DNA of 64,000 nucleotides from Vigna angularis (taxonomy: Eukaryota; Streptophyta; Magnoliopsida; Fabales; Fabaceae): the NCBI RefSeq assembly GCF_016808095.1, contig NC_068974.1, positions 37,982,590-38,046,589 of the forward strand. Direction: 5' to 3'. The position numbers and the translations under genes are program-made. Positions 1-12,787 of this stretch are shown here, piece by piece (the stretch's first letter is position 1; each line of letters starts with the position of its first letter). Under the pieces are notes generated by a model. The model saw nothing but the letters and a program-made list of their open reading frames with translations. It ran no database searches and was not told where the DNA came from.

Positions 1-544
1 ATAATTTGAGTTATAACCCTTTAGTCTCATTGTTATCTTTGTTTTCTGTGATATATATCTTTTAAGATCTTAATCTCTCTGTAAATGAGAGAATACACTT
101 CATTATAGAAAAGATAAGAACAAGTGCTTATAATTAATTTAACATGAAAAATAATTTTAAGATAATGATTTTTTTTAACGCAAATGAACTTCAGCATAAA
201 AAAGGAATGTCTACACACCTGTAAGAAAAATGACTATAAACAATAAATTTCAAATTCATTTTATTTAAAAAAAAAAGAGGGTTTTCACAGTTTTCAACTG
301 TTTCAAACATAAAGCTCCAAAACATTTGAAATTTTAAAAATAATCTTCAAATATGCTCTAAATTTGCATTACCAATAAAAAAGTTTCATGTCATCTTTGT
401 TCTCATCGCCTCATCCTATAATTCCTATTATTTACTCTATTGTGAATAATTGGAAATCGAAAGAAAAATAAAATAAACTGAAGTATCCTTTCTCAAATCC
501 AGTTGTTAGTGTAGTTAAACTGTACAAGAATTGAGAATCAATTC
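1..544. other. 3' flank of the TAF1B-like gene, no gene seen
   Basis: A/T-rich sequence downstream of the minus-strand TAF1B-like stop codon. It presumably holds that gene's 3' UTR and polyadenylation region. I see no coding frame with recognisable protein sequence and no RNA gene. Confidence 0.5.
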
Positions 545-3500
545 TCAAATATTCAAGTTTGATAGCCCAGGAAGATCATCAGATCCATTTTCCGTGGCCT
601 GATCACTACAAAACTGACATGAAATCTTAGTTGGTTTCGAATGTAAGCATTTATCAGTCTGTTCTTCTAAAAAACCAAGTCTTCTCTCAAGGCTCAACAC
701 ACCGATATGCAAAATGCGAATGTCAACTAGTGCAATCCTAGTACAAGCACGAAGCAATATGTAATAATCAGCATGGGCAACATATGTCAGGGCACCTTCA
801 TCCCTCTTTCTTGCATAGTGAATATAATCAAGTTTTTTTCGCTTGAGACTAGGTGGTATATAACAAAATCTGTTCTCTTCCATGTCTAATTTCATCTGTC
901 TAATGGCCTCTCTGACTCGAGATTTTCCTGAATTGTGATCATGGGAATCTGAGTCTTCATCTTCTGATGAACTCTCCTGTGAATTATTATCATCCACACT
1001 TCCAGGCAAGTCGTCTTTAAGGCAGGTTTCATCATCAGGAAATAGTTTATTCAAACCTTTTTTTCTAATCTTTTCCTGCTTGGAGGTCCTGTCAATGCAT
1101 TCTTTACCATTCAACCTCGTTTGGTTAAAAGAAGAATTTGACTGCTCTAGATTCTCGAATGGTTTTATATCCTGAAATTAAAAAAAAAAAAGGGTTACAA
1201 CATACTTTGACAGGCATTCTCGCAGTGTATTCAGGCAACACAAACAACTCCCGGAAACTAGACAGTCCTAGACAGTTAACTTAATCTATATGTAATGAAA
1301 TGAAATCTTGCTTGCATAAAATTTAGGAGATGCAGGACTACAAATTTTATACTATACAAGCATAACATTTGGGGGGGGGGGGGGGGGGGGGGGGGGAAAT
1401 CCATATAGGTGATCTTCATTATCATTGCAAAAAGTCTGCAGTCACAATTCAAGCATCTTTTACTTAAATATTTCATTAAGAGAGTATGAATGTACATCCC
1501 TTCACTCATTCAAATTACATATCGTTGGAGAACAACAAAACTGAGAGTGAGGTACTAACAGTGAAATATTAGTTGACCCATGAATAATTGAGCAATTCTC
1601 ACATGAATCATAAACAGTTAAGTTATAATTTTGACAGTTGATAAGTAAATGTATTCAAATAGTAACATTTAAATGCAAGCAACATGTCATTTTCTAGTAT
1701 GTTCTCCCAATCAACTTTATAAAACAAAACCTGTTTAAGAAATTTAGAGATAGATAAATGGCTGCCAATTGATGGAGCCCCACAATTTTGCAAGAAACAG
1801 AAAGAAATTCCTATCTTTGTTCTATTTTTGTACAAAACTGATTTCAGGAAATAAGTCAGCGCCAATCTTTGTGGCACTTTTATGAAATTTTGATGTCCTT
1901 TAGGAAGTATTAATGCAGCCAATTTATTTTCCAAGCTTCACCATGAAGGAAATTGAAAATCAGTAACAGCCGAGCCATGTCCCATACACAAAAAGAGTAC
2001 AGGCATAGGGCTACTTCTTTCTTAGAATATCTCACAGGAAAGATATAATGAAAGAAGTTGAAACCTGAAAACAATTTCAAGACATCCTAATTGTAGAGGC
2101 CCGTGCATGTCAATGGAATAACAAAGTTCTTTAATTACCTCTTCATTCTGATAAAAATTCCATAAGTATTCTATCATATTTTCTTCCTCGTGATTCCCAT
2201 AAGATGACTCTGATCCAGCAAACACAACATCCCTACAGTATTTGAGATACGTTGGCAAGTCCTTCGAATACTCTGTGCACAAATACTGGATGTTAGATGG
2301 CCATTTAATTGTTCCAAAAAATAGGACACAAATAGAATATGGATTCAACAAAGGTTCAGTGTCGTAAGATAATAACATAAGTAAACAATAACTTTACCAT
2401 TGGTATCCCCAATCTCGTTATATCTTGCTTGAAGGTGCTGGATAAGCCAGGCAGAATCCATTTCATGTTTTTGAGGTCCCACTCGATCTTCAGCTGAATC
2501 TTTAGACTCTGAACCAATATCATGCCCATTATTGGCTGCAAAAGCATTACCCATTTCACTGTTGTCTATGGCATCATCATTCCGAGACAAACTACTCTCC
2601 CACTCTCCAAATCCATTTATGTTATATAATATCCTTATTGCTACAATTAGAATTGACATAACGCATACATGAGTAGGGAGCCTAAAATACTTAGTAGATA
2701 GGGATAACCACAAACATGGAGGCATTGACCATTCATATATGCGACATGCATAAGGAAGAATCTTCTCAACAGGAAGTGATAATTTTTTAAGATAACGGTA
2801 AGCTATTGCATAAAAGTTAACAGGAGGTAACTCCAAGCCTATGAACTGAGCAATGGATGCAGCAAATGACTCTATCTTCTGTACTGGAACAGCTCGCTGG
2901 GGCCTGAACATAACACTTGAACTTATAGGACATGCACTTGAAGGTTGTCCTATGCGCTTTTCAATTTCAATAAAAGCAGAAAAATATGGAAGCTTCCCTT
3001 CAGACGTCCACTTCATCATGTCAGATGGCAGGACAGCTTCTCTGGCAACATGACATGCCAAAAATGAAACAGCAACAGTACAAGACAGTGGAATCCTTTT
3101 CTTTAAAGACCTAAACCATATCATCACAGCTCGCTGACCAAATATATTGTGGGGCTCTGATCTGTGTTTAGCACGTGGCTTATAATCTTCCGGTTCATCT
3201 GAGACCAATGAAGAAATAAACTCAACAAACTATAAGATATGGTGGATTAAAATAAAGCATCTCGTTGAGTGCAGAAAAGCTATATAGTACATACTTGATA
3301 AACATGAAAGGTCGGTATAAAATTGTCAAGGTCATCCTGTTACACCATTGCTCAAACAATAAATTTGATAACTAAATCCAAATCCGATGAATATCAAATT
3401 GAGTTGTGACTATCATATATGATATACTAGAGAGAGTGAACGCGTCAATCAATCACCAGGTTTCATTAAATTTTAAGAGAAACAGAAAGCATTTACTGAA

Positions 3501-4337
3501 ACCTTTCGTGAACAGGACACATTAATGCCCCACATATTTTACAACCAAAAAAACCAAGAATTAGAATATCACTTTCAATACTGAGCCAGAAGCATGCACC
3601 AAACTTATATAGAAAAATTGACTGGAACGTACAGAACCAAACCATGAAACAAAACAGAGCACATGAATTGTAATTCAAATGTAAAAGTATAAGACAGGAA
3701 ATTTTGTGTTACCTTCTCTCTGCATCTCAGAGTTATGGATTACTTTATCAGGCCAGTCATCATCGAAAACACCAGTCCTAGAGACAAACCTCAACCAAAT
3801 TGGCCCAACCAAGCCACAAATTAGAGGAGTAACCTTAAACTCCTTCACCAAAGCTTCACATTGAAGCTCAATCATCATCTGCAACCCCATCACATACCGC
3901 ATCCTTATCTCATTGTGGTAATCTTCAAAGCTTGCAATGTTTGAGCCTCCAAAATCAGTAGGAACCGAAGGACTTTCCTCAACAAACTGATCGGCATAAA
4001 ATTCCTCTCTTTTAACTTCAACAAATTCATTTCGTTGAGGAGTATCATCATCTAAACCTAGATTCTTAATGAAATTGGACTGGGAATCATAGAATGAGTC
4101 ATATTGGGATATGGGTTCGGCTTTGACTGCAGCAGGTCGTTGCCGTAGGTGACTGGCCATGTAGACAGCCCCACCAGCAGTTTCTCCCTTATTGAAGAGA
4201 TCATCAGCATCGACAGCAGTGTCCATGACATCCTCAAATTGCGAGCCACATCGAAGGCAGTAGAAAAAGCCATCAGAGCCATCACCAAGACCCACCCTGT
4301 TACAGGTTTGACAAACCAAGTTATGGACATCGACCAT
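545..4337 (-). CDS. TAF1B/Rrn7-like RNA polymerase I initiation factor, 5 coding exons
   Basis: Predicted join, minus strand: 4337-3713, 3198-2398, 2272-2065, 1935-1731, 1171-545 (821 aa). The N-terminus has a zinc ribbon, Cys9-x2-Cys12 and Cys27-x2-Cys30, in the context VCQTCNRVG...YCLRCGS. The middle part (about residues 210-475) resembles the cyclin-like fold region of TAF1B/Rrn7 proteins. The C-terminal exon has an acidic Ser/Glu/Asp stretch followed by a basic segment (PPSLKRKKLDYIHY). In this family the protein acts in the nucleolus, as part of the SL1/core-factor complex that loads RNA polymerase I on rDNA promoters. I chose Met at 4337 because it puts the ribbon at the N-terminus; the frame stays open up to 4424. 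The donor after 2065 (GTTTCA) and the acceptor before 1935 are weak, so exons 3-4 are the least certain. Exon phases agree throughout. Confidence 0.8.
1371..1396. repeat. 26-bp uninterrupted poly-G tract in a TAF1B-like intron
   Basis: Twenty-six consecutive G on the plus strand, so C on the transcribed strand. It lies in the predicted intron 1172-1730 of the TAF1B-like gene. Confidence 0.95.
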
Positions 4338-5159
4338 TGCAGGATGCTTACACACAGCTACACCTTTCAGTATTATTCCGAGCCTGTATGAGAGGCCATG
4401 CTCAGGTATAATATAATATTTCAATAGATATTTCCAATCCAGTGACTAAATGGTAGATACATTATCACTATTTTCCAATCCTGTGAAACACAACCACATC
4501 ACTTTCAAATTGGAATATACGGTAGAAACTTGTTTGGGCTGATCGCGACTTGTTAGGGTTTCACTCTTGTTCTTCTGCTGCCCCCGCACTGGTTCTTTCC
4601 TTCTTCTGAACCGCTCGCCGTCGAGTCACAGACCGTCGCCCTCGGTCGCCGTCGCCCCTCGCCGTCGTCGTCTGCGGCAGGTTGGGAGGAGAGGCTGCGC
4701 GAGGTTGGGTGGAGAAAGGGAGAACACTGCTCTCCTGCGCTGTTCTGTTTCGATATGGTGTGGGACTTTAATTGATTTTAATTAAAATCAATTGAAATCA
4801 TTTTTTTTTATGATTTTGGTTTTATATTTTTTAAAATAATGATTTTGATTTAATCTTTATTTTGTTGTGTTTTACTTTTTGTATATTGATTAATTAAAGT
4901 ATTTTTTTATTATGCTTTTGAATAAATATTTCAAGTTTATAATTTAATTAAATCACATAAAAAATAAATATATAAAGTTAAAAATTAAAGTAAAATTATG
5001 GACTTCTTAAAATAAAATAAAAAATAAGAAACTAAAATTGGAGGAAGAACGAGATTGCAATTTCTATGCGTTCTTTGGTTTGACTCAGTGCAGAACCTGC
5101 GAAAGGGAATCATGTGAGGAATCAGCAAGCTTTGGAAGAAGATAACCTTTGTGAGAGCC
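4338..5159. promoter_or_regulatory. Shared divergent upstream region with a GC-rich island
   Basis: About 820 bp separate the TAF1B-like start (minus) and the PPR start (plus), so this segment must carry both promoters. At 4560-4750 it is strongly GC-rich with CCGTCG/CGCCGTCG repeats, unlike the A/T-rich surroundings. It is probably 5' UTR or a CpG-rich promoter of the minus-strand gene. A plus-strand open frame at 4567-4785 is Arg/Ser-rich low-complexity sequence with no family I recognise. I do not call it a gene. From 4790 to 5090 the sequence is A/T-rich. Confidence 0.55.
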
Positions 5160-8100
5160 ATGGCTTTCAATCTCACACACTCTACTTCCATTTCACACCA
5201 TTTTTATGTTCATTCTCTTTCAAAGCCTTTTTTTCTTTCACACTCCAAAATCTCAACCTCTCCAATCTCCAAAACCCTTTGTCTTTGTGCATCACCATCC
5301 AACACCATCCACCCTTCACCAACCCCCATTTTCCTCCCATATCTCCAACAAGAACAAGAACCAGAAGAACAAGAGCTCATAGAAACAATAGAAGAAGAAG
5401 AAGAAGTAGTAGTAGAAGAAGCTCGTGACCCAGATGATCCAATCTACAAATTCTTCAAAACCCGCACTAGGATTTCCTTCCAAGACCCGGGAAAAGAAGG
5501 AAAGTTGTCGCTTCAGAAGAACCGTCGCATATCATGGCACCTTGCTTCTGACACCAGTGACCTTGTTGAAGAAGAATCTGTAACGGGTTTGGAGGATGGT
5601 TCCTTGTTGGTTGAAGAAAAGAAAGAAAGGGTGTGTGAGAAAAAGGGTTTGCCGTTACCTGAGGGGATTGTGGGGGAGATTGTTCAGCTTGCAAGGAACT
5701 TGCCTCAGAATATTACTCTGGAAGAGGGTTTGGTTGAATACGAAGGAAGGGTTAGTGAGAAAGATTGTTGGGAGGTTTTGAAATCACTTGGGGTGGAACA
5801 CCTTCTGGTGTCTTGTTTGTATTTTTTTCAGTGGATGAGGTCGCAGGAACCTTCACTGGTTACACCTCGGGCTTGCACTGTGTTGTTTCCTTTGTTGGGG
5901 AAGGCGAGGATGGCTGATAAGTTGATGGTTTTGTTCTCAAACTTACCATCCACCAAGGAGTTCCGAGATGCTCATGTTTACAATGCCGCGATTTCAGGCC
6001 TTCTTTCTAGTGGCAGGTAAAATATTCCTGCAAAATCACATGGTTTGCTTGTTTTTCTTTTGCTGCTTTTGTGTGGATCATGGGAAAATTAGTAGAGGAT
6101 GCAAATGCAAGTAAAATAGCTTGTTACTTTTGCTTAGTTAGAATGATACACGTTTAATTAATTAACTTGTTTACCAGTTCATTTGTTTCACTGTTATAAT
6201 TGTTGTAGTGATCTTGGAAGATAAGGAAATGAACACGGTGCTACAGGCTTGTTATCCAAGCAGTGGTATAAGCCATGCCATGTCTTAATTATGTTTCAGC
6301 TCAACACTGGAAATTACTTATTTCATCATCTTTACCTAGAATTCTGATCAATGATGACAATAAACCTGGTCATGAATATTAATTGCACTAGCACATCAGT
6401 TTCAGCATGAAGTTCATGTGGTTGTGCATATTCTTTGCAAGTTCTCTTGATGGGCTATACTTTGGTTTCTTAATATATTAGTAATAGTTAGGGAAACTTT
6501 GCTACTGTATATTATTCTTCAAAGGTGGAACTGGAAGCATACTGTTCTTTAAATTACTTTATTTTACAAAAAAATTCTGCATTTGTACTTCAGTCCAATT
6601 GCAAAAAATCTATAACTTAATTTGTTTGTGTAAATATAGCTTACCGGATGATCCAACCAGGAGTTGGTTGTTGGAGCCTTTCCATTGATTGAAACAATCC
6701 CTAGTCTCTTTACACCAGTCAGCTTTTCCATTAATGAAGATGGATGGAAGTCCTTTCTTTTATCTGTTAGGCTTGTTTTGTTCTAGGTTTGTTATTAAGA
6801 GTCCAATGAACACCTATAAAATCTATTGAATTTCATTGGTCCTTGTCAGAGAATTAAGATGTTACAATTTACCTCTGCTGTATCGGTTTCCTGTGCTGCT
6901 TCCAAACTTAAAACTGTGAAAATTAAATATTATCTATGATTGTATGGAAAACAACCAAAGATTTTTCATCTCTCCCTACTTTGACAAATGTTCTCACATT
7001 GTTTAGAGCAGCATCACCCCTCTCTAAAGTGCCCCGTATTGTATGAGTTTATTGTTGAAGTCTACCTGATTGTTTTAGGTACGAAGATGCTTGGAAAGTG
7101 TACGAGTCAATGGAAGCGGATAATGTTCTTCCTGATCACGTGACATGTTCTATTATGGTTATTGTTATGAGAAAACTTGGCCACAGTGCAAAAGATGCAT
7201 GGCAATTTTTTGAAAAAATGAATGGAAAGGGAGTCAAATGGGGTGAAGAAGTCCTAGGTGCACTCATAAAGTCTTTTTGTGTTGAGGGTTTGATGAGGGA
7301 AGCTCTCATCATCCTATCTGAAATGGAGAAGAAAGGGGTTTCCCCAAATGCTATTATGTACAACACCCTGATGGATGCATATTGTAAATCCAACCGTGTA
7401 GAAGAAGCTGAAGGCCTTTTTGTTGAGATGAAAGCTAAAGGGATTAAGCCCACTGAAGCTACGTTCAACATTCTAATGTATGGATACAGCAGAAAAATGC
7501 AGCCTGAGATCGTGGAGAACCTGATTGCTGAAATGCTGGATGTGGGGTTGAAACCAAATGCCAAATCATATACTTGTCTTGTCAGTGCGTATGGGAAGCA
7601 GAAAAGGATGAGTGACATGGCTGCAGATACATTCTTGAAGATGAGGAAAGATGGTATTAAACCCACTTCACATTCTTACACAGCTCTTATCCATGCATAT
7701 TCAGTTAGTGGCTGGCATGAGAAAGCTTATGCAGCATTTGAAAACATGCAAAGGGAAGGTGTTAAACCATCCATAGAAACCTACACTGCATTACTAGATG
7801 CATTTAGACGAGCTGGTGATACTGAAACATTAATGAAAATATGGAAGTTGATGAGGAGGGAGAAAGTTGAAGGAACACGAGTGACATTCAATACTCTTGT
7901 TGATGGTTTTGCTAAACATGGTCACTACAAGGAAGCAAGAGATGTAATATCTCAATTTGGGAAAGTTGGACTGCATCCAACATTGTTGACGTACAATATG
8001 CTGATGAATGCATATGCACGAGGAGGGCGACACTCAAAGCTGCCAGAATTGTTGGAAGAGATGGCAGATCGTAACTTAAAGCCAGATTCAGTAACTTACT

Positions 8101-8366
8101 CAACTATCATATATGCATTTCTCCGCGTTCGAGATTTTTCACAGGCATTCTTTTATCACCAGGAGATGGTCAAGAAGGGTCTGGTAATGGATGCCAATTC
8201 TTACCAGAGACTTCGGGCGATTCTGGATGATAAAGCTTCAAGAAAAAACAGAACGGATAGGAGATCCTTGATTGGTGTAGTTAGAAATAAGATGGGTATT
8301 GTGAAACCTAAGAGGAAAAAGGACGAGTTATGGAAGTACAGGAAAAGACATGTTAAAAACAGGTAG
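5160..8366 (+). CDS. EMB1006: Plastid P-class pentatricopeptide repeat protein, EMB1006-like, 2 exons
   Basis: Predicted join: 5160-6016 and 7079-8366 (714 aa), with one 1062-bp intron (GTAAAA...TTTTAG) splitting an Arg codon. The first ~60 residues are Ser/Thr/Pro-rich and basic, as in a chloroplast transit peptide, followed by an acidic Glu-rich segment. From about residue 250 to 660 there are roughly ten 35-residue PPR motifs with the usual core (for example YNTLMDAYCKSNRVEEAEGL and TYNMLMNAYARGGRHSKLPE). There is no E, DYW or SMR domain. The C-terminus is very basic (KPKRKKDELWKYRKRH). Such proteins bind organellar RNA and affect processing, splicing or stability. Similarity to Arabidopsis At5g50280 (EMB1006, about 720 aa, embryo-lethal) is from memory. 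The PPR class is certain; the orthology is likely. The ATG at 5160 is preceded by open frame but is the first ATG. Confidence 0.88.
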
Positions 8367-9712
8367 TTCCGAATCCTGCTATCAGTGTAAAGTAAGTTAT
8401 ATATGCAGAGCTTTACAAGGATTGTAATTTCAATTTTGATCCATTTTTTATTTCTCTAAATGGGTGCATGAAGATATATTCACACATTGAGAGAATCATC
8501 ATTTGAGAAACAAAATGAAACAGAATGGTGAAGTAGCACATGACCTTAGTCCCATCTAGAAGAATGTGAATGTAAAAAAAAAAACGGAGACGGTCCTAAT
8601 TGATTTTTCTTTTCTTTCAGTGGATGCAGAGTTCAACCAAGAACTAGTCTTATTCTATCAATTTAATTTGATTCTCTTATCATATAAGTGACTTGCACTG
8701 TTAAAAATTAAAGAACATAAATTAGAAGCTAAAGAGCATTTTACAAGAAGCTTAAAAAAGAACCTTCTGAATAAATTTTTCGTACTTGTTAAAGCCATTT
8801 TCTACTATCTGAATACAAAAATACTCTGGGGGCATCGGCAGCATTTGAATATTTTCCATAATAACATTTTCCACTAGTAAAGTAATTTGCTACATACGGA
8901 AACAGAATGGAATAAGGTTCCGATGGAAAGTGGGAAATCAGATACCCAGTGAACTCGACCTTATTAACAGAGTCACAGAAAAAAATAACTTGATGAAATT
9001 TATTAATGACATCAAAGCTATTAGTATTTTACAATGACCAAACCAAAATCATAGACACAAAAATCGGAGTCAATGTTGATCAAATAGGCAATGAGCAGAA
9101 CATGAACCAAATAATGATGTTTTCATTTTGAACAGGTAATATGGGGCTTGGTCTGTTAATGACAATGACAACATAACTGCACAATACTGTGATTTAGGCT
9201 ATTAGAAGTTGGAACACGACATAGGTGTATGGATCATTCCTACATATATGTTGTTTGATTTGTTTGTTTTTATTTAATTTGCAACTTCTTTACTCACATT
9301 TGTCACTGTTAACAGTATGAGAAGAACAAATCCATAAATGCCACCACAAAGCCTGAAAGACAGGTTTCTCTGATACTGTTACGGAAGATGTGGAGAACCT
9401 AATGAAATGAAAATCAATATTAGTTGATAAGTGGATACACAAGGTAGCGCTATTGATCCTCATCTCTGTATTACTAGTAAATCCTGAACCTCAAAACCCC
9501 GTCATAGTAATGTTTGAAATATTTCTTCTATATTTATTACTCAAGCTTAGTTCTTAAAACTTTAATGTGTGTACTTTTCCAATTTGACATTCAGAAAGTA
9601 ATAAAGAAGTTAAATTATTATATACTCAAGGAATATCTTTGGCACAACATTAAGATCCATCAATGGAAGCAGGTCAAAATTGTCTTCACTTTTGCTACTC
9701 CTTGCTTTCATC
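8367..9712. other. 3' flank of the PPR gene, no gene seen
   Basis: A/T-rich. The first ~100 bp probably form the PPR 3' UTR. The rest holds no recognisable coding frame, repeat family or RNA gene. Confidence 0.5.
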
Positions 9713-10409
9713 CTATTTGTGAGAAACTGAATTATTCTAATTTTCCATTGTGGAGGCAAAAGTTGAACTGATGATTAAGGTCTATAAACTTCAACGCTTT
9801 GTTATAAGTTACGTGATTCTTATGCGGTTTTTCACTTAAGAAGATTGTCAAACAGGAATTGAAACTCTAGCATACTGTAGTTGGGAATAAGTTCAGATCC
9901 TTCTATCATGGCTTCAACAGACTCTCTCTTTGTCAATTTTGCCTTGATTAAAACAGTTTGTGTTCACTCATCAAAATTTGAAGGTAGGTTTATGAGTATT
10001 TCCAGAAACATAAGATTCATATAACAATGTTTGAACAAAAAACTGTGCAGGAATTTTTACTTCACATCAAATGTATTGTTGATGCCCTCGATTTTTGCAG
10101 TGATTCTATTCCTTCTCGTGAACATTTAGACGTGATTCTTGAAGACTTACCAGAAGAGTACGGTCTTATATTCTCCATTGTTGAAAGCAATCTTGATCTC
10201 TTCCAATGAGTGAAGTTGAGGCGTCATTACTTACACGTGAATCGCGCATAAACAAATTTGGGAAAAGGTTAATTGAATCTCCTTTGATTAACATTGCCCA
10301 AGGAGGATCGAATGATAACAAAACTAATTCTACCAAATTTCAAGAAGTACGGAAAAGGATATGTAACAGAAAAGAGAGAAAGAAAATTGCATTTCAAATT
10401 GCTGGATAA
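9713..10409 (+). pseudogene. Decayed Ty1/Copia gag fragment
   Basis: Three pieces in plus-strand order match the plant Copia Gag (UBN2/retrotran_gag) layout. An N-terminal CEKLNYSNFPLWRQKLN sits near 9720-9770. A core LHIKCIVDALDF...EHLDVILEDLPEEY lies at 10027-10208. A C-terminal SEVEASLLTRESRINKF lies at 10206-10409. They are in different frames with stops between them, and the central helix region is barely readable. No protease, integrase or RT follows and I found no LTRs, so this is an old internal fragment and not an active element. Confidence 0.8.
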
Positions 10410-12060
10410 GAAATTTTACACTTTCCTAGATAATCAAGAACTTTAAATTTAAAATGGATTAAACTTTTCATAGGATGTTGTTAGTTAAAATTTATATCCA
10501 ATTAACATTGGCAAAAACAATTAATCTTATTTAATGTCGACCGAAAATTTTCTTAATTAACATTAAAAAATTTCTAACAAATTATTGATAAAGAATAACA
10601 TTAGTGTCGTTGGCAAGAAAAATAACCATTAATACAGAAATCAACAAAAGAAATAACAACAATACTCCATATGAATCAAAAATTAATCTTTATGACATTA
10701 ATCAATTATGACTAATATCAAGCAACAATAATCTAAAACAACAACAAAAAATTATTATAATAATATAAATAAAAAATAACAGTCATTAACATCAACCAAA
10801 AAAATTGTAGTTAACATCTTATTTTTACTCGTAGAATTTTTACTCTTTAGGTCAAATTTGAAAATATTTCATTTTAATTAATTAAATTACTCATAAAATC
10901 ATAGAATTTTATTTTGTTTTGAAATTTCCTATCCATAAAAAATGTGTAATGAATTAAATAAATAAATAACTAATTTAGTAATCTAATAGAAAATTAAAAT
11001 AAACTATTAAAAGTTTTTTTCAATTACTAGTGTATGATATATAACCTTGTGGTCAATAAGTCAGATCAACTTATGGGCTTATCACCCTCACCAACTGACT
11101 AGCCAACCAGCATACCCTTGAGCCAATCACCCTAACTGGCTGGTGGGTCGATCATCCTAACCAACTAGCTAGTCAACCCACACACCTTTAGGTCGAGATC
11201 CTAACTGGCGAGCTTATCATTCTGACAAATTGGAGAATATACCAGTACATCTTAGGATCGATCACTCATACAGACTTGATTGGGTTACAAAATAAATATC
11301 AAATTAACACTTAGTCAATAATAAACATGCATCAATAAGCTAATTTAGTTAAGGTATGATTGAGTCATGATTAAGCCAACAAAAAAAGTAAAAGCTCATG
11401 ACAACTATTATTAGTGTAAGATATGATTATTCACTAATACATTACAAATCTAATATTCCTATGCTCTAATTCTCTTATGCACTTAAAGTTTGACAAAAAG
11501 AAAAAAAAATCAAAATCACTAAAGTACTTCTAAGCAAAGATCGAAGGTAACCACAAGCTCGACAATCCTTTCAACTGTAATGAACTTGAAAGCGTAATTC
11601 CAACCTCGTCCAACATCAAGTGTACTTGGAATCCCTTATGAGAGATAATTATTCACGTTTCTGCAAGTACTCTTCGATAGATATAAATTATCAACAAAAC
11701 ATAAAACTTGAATATGAGTTGGAACAAGAGATGTTCAATGAACCTTTGAGAACCTTGTCGAAACAACTAATAAATGAAAATTAAAAGAACTATTGATAAT
11801 TATTATCAATAACTAGTAAATTGGTACACCTTGAGTAGGGTTAAAAAATTTTATGGATATTATTATTTTGACACTTAATAGATTTGTATACGTATTTTAT
11901 ATGTATTATTTTATCTTTCAATTTTTTTTATAAATATAAAAACTAATTTTTTTAATGATCAAAATATTCTAGAAACTAGATTGTCAACTGGGTGCAAGTG
12001 ATGTTAAAAAAGTATTTTCCTTTTTGTATAAACCTACTTGCTATTCACATGTTACATAAC
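10410..12060. other. A/T-rich intergenic sequence, probable TE debris
   Basis: No gene. Mostly low-complexity A/T sequence after the Copia gag fragment, with one GC-richer repetitive patch (listed separately). Confidence 0.5.
11040..11290. repeat. Degenerate short-repeat patch
   Basis: Diverged copies of phrases such as ATCACCCTAACTGGCTGG, ATCATCCTAACCAACTAG and GATCCTAACTGGCGAG recur about every 40-55 bp. The patch is clearly GC-richer than its surroundings. No coding frame. Origin unknown. Confidence 0.6.
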
Positions 12061-12480
12061 CACGACATTACATAAGGAAAACAACTCCTCCATTGCAAAG
12101 ACGCCTATTTTAGTAGCAATTATGGGGTAAAACCCAAATTACATATAGAGATACCCTTTTCAACAAGATGAAAAAACTCTCAATTAGATTAATCTCAAAT
12201 GGACCAAAAGATGGGGAAGAAAAAAACATAATATGAGTTAATTGGGCCATTAAAAAATATCATAGCCGAGGATGTGGGACAGCAGAAGAAGGCATAATTA
12301 CAAATAGCCCTTGACAAAGCATGATCTAGAGACATCGTTACCTCAACCTCACAACACCCTATCATTGAACCAAGACCATAAACCAATGAGAAGGAGACAA
12401 AACGGTTAATCAACAAGGTAAACAATGACCTCATACTCGGTTCTTCATTTCCTTCTCACACAAACAACAATAATTGGTAC
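12061..12480 (-). other. Possible degraded retroelement fragment
   Basis: On the minus strand this stretch looks like decayed coding sequence. A Cys-rich phrase CCLCEKEMKNRV near 12430-12475 recalls the zf-RVT tail of plant LINEs, but frames break repeatedly. I cannot assign it firmly. Confidence 0.25.
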
Positions 12481-12698
12481 CCTTTTTGGTGCATGTAATA
12501 CATTTGTCACTACTAGTAACACAATGGCAAAATAATATCAATCTTTTTTCCAACTCTTTTTTACGAGGCGAGAAAAAAAGCATCCATTTGAACCACGAAA
12601 TGGCAGCTCAGAATGGCAAGGAAGCTCAAGTTATCATCCACATGTCAAGTGAGGATAGGTTAGCTCACAGCAGCCTCAAACGAGACATCACTTGAGAA

Positions 12699-12706
12699 CT
12701 ATAAAT
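12699..12706 (+). promoter_or_regulatory. TATA box of the aldolase gene
   Basis: CTATAAATG lies about 85 bp upstream of the aldolase ATG, with a GC-balanced upstream region and an I-box-like GATAAGAT (about 12764) in the leader. Spacing fits a transcription start near 12730. Confidence 0.6.
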
Positions 12707-12787
12707 GAAGCGAAAACGTTGCATGTGTGGTAACGAGGCCAATACAAGGTTGTTCTGTAGGAGATAAGATTGTGGTAGTGCTCATCA

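Noticed and set aside
7136..7666. 176-codon minus-strand frame opposite the PPR exon
   Set aside because: Shadow of the PPR coding exon; the sense strand has clear PPR motifs.
12195..12434. Minus-strand 79-codon frame as a gene
   Set aside because: Frames break around it and it looks at best like retroelement debris.
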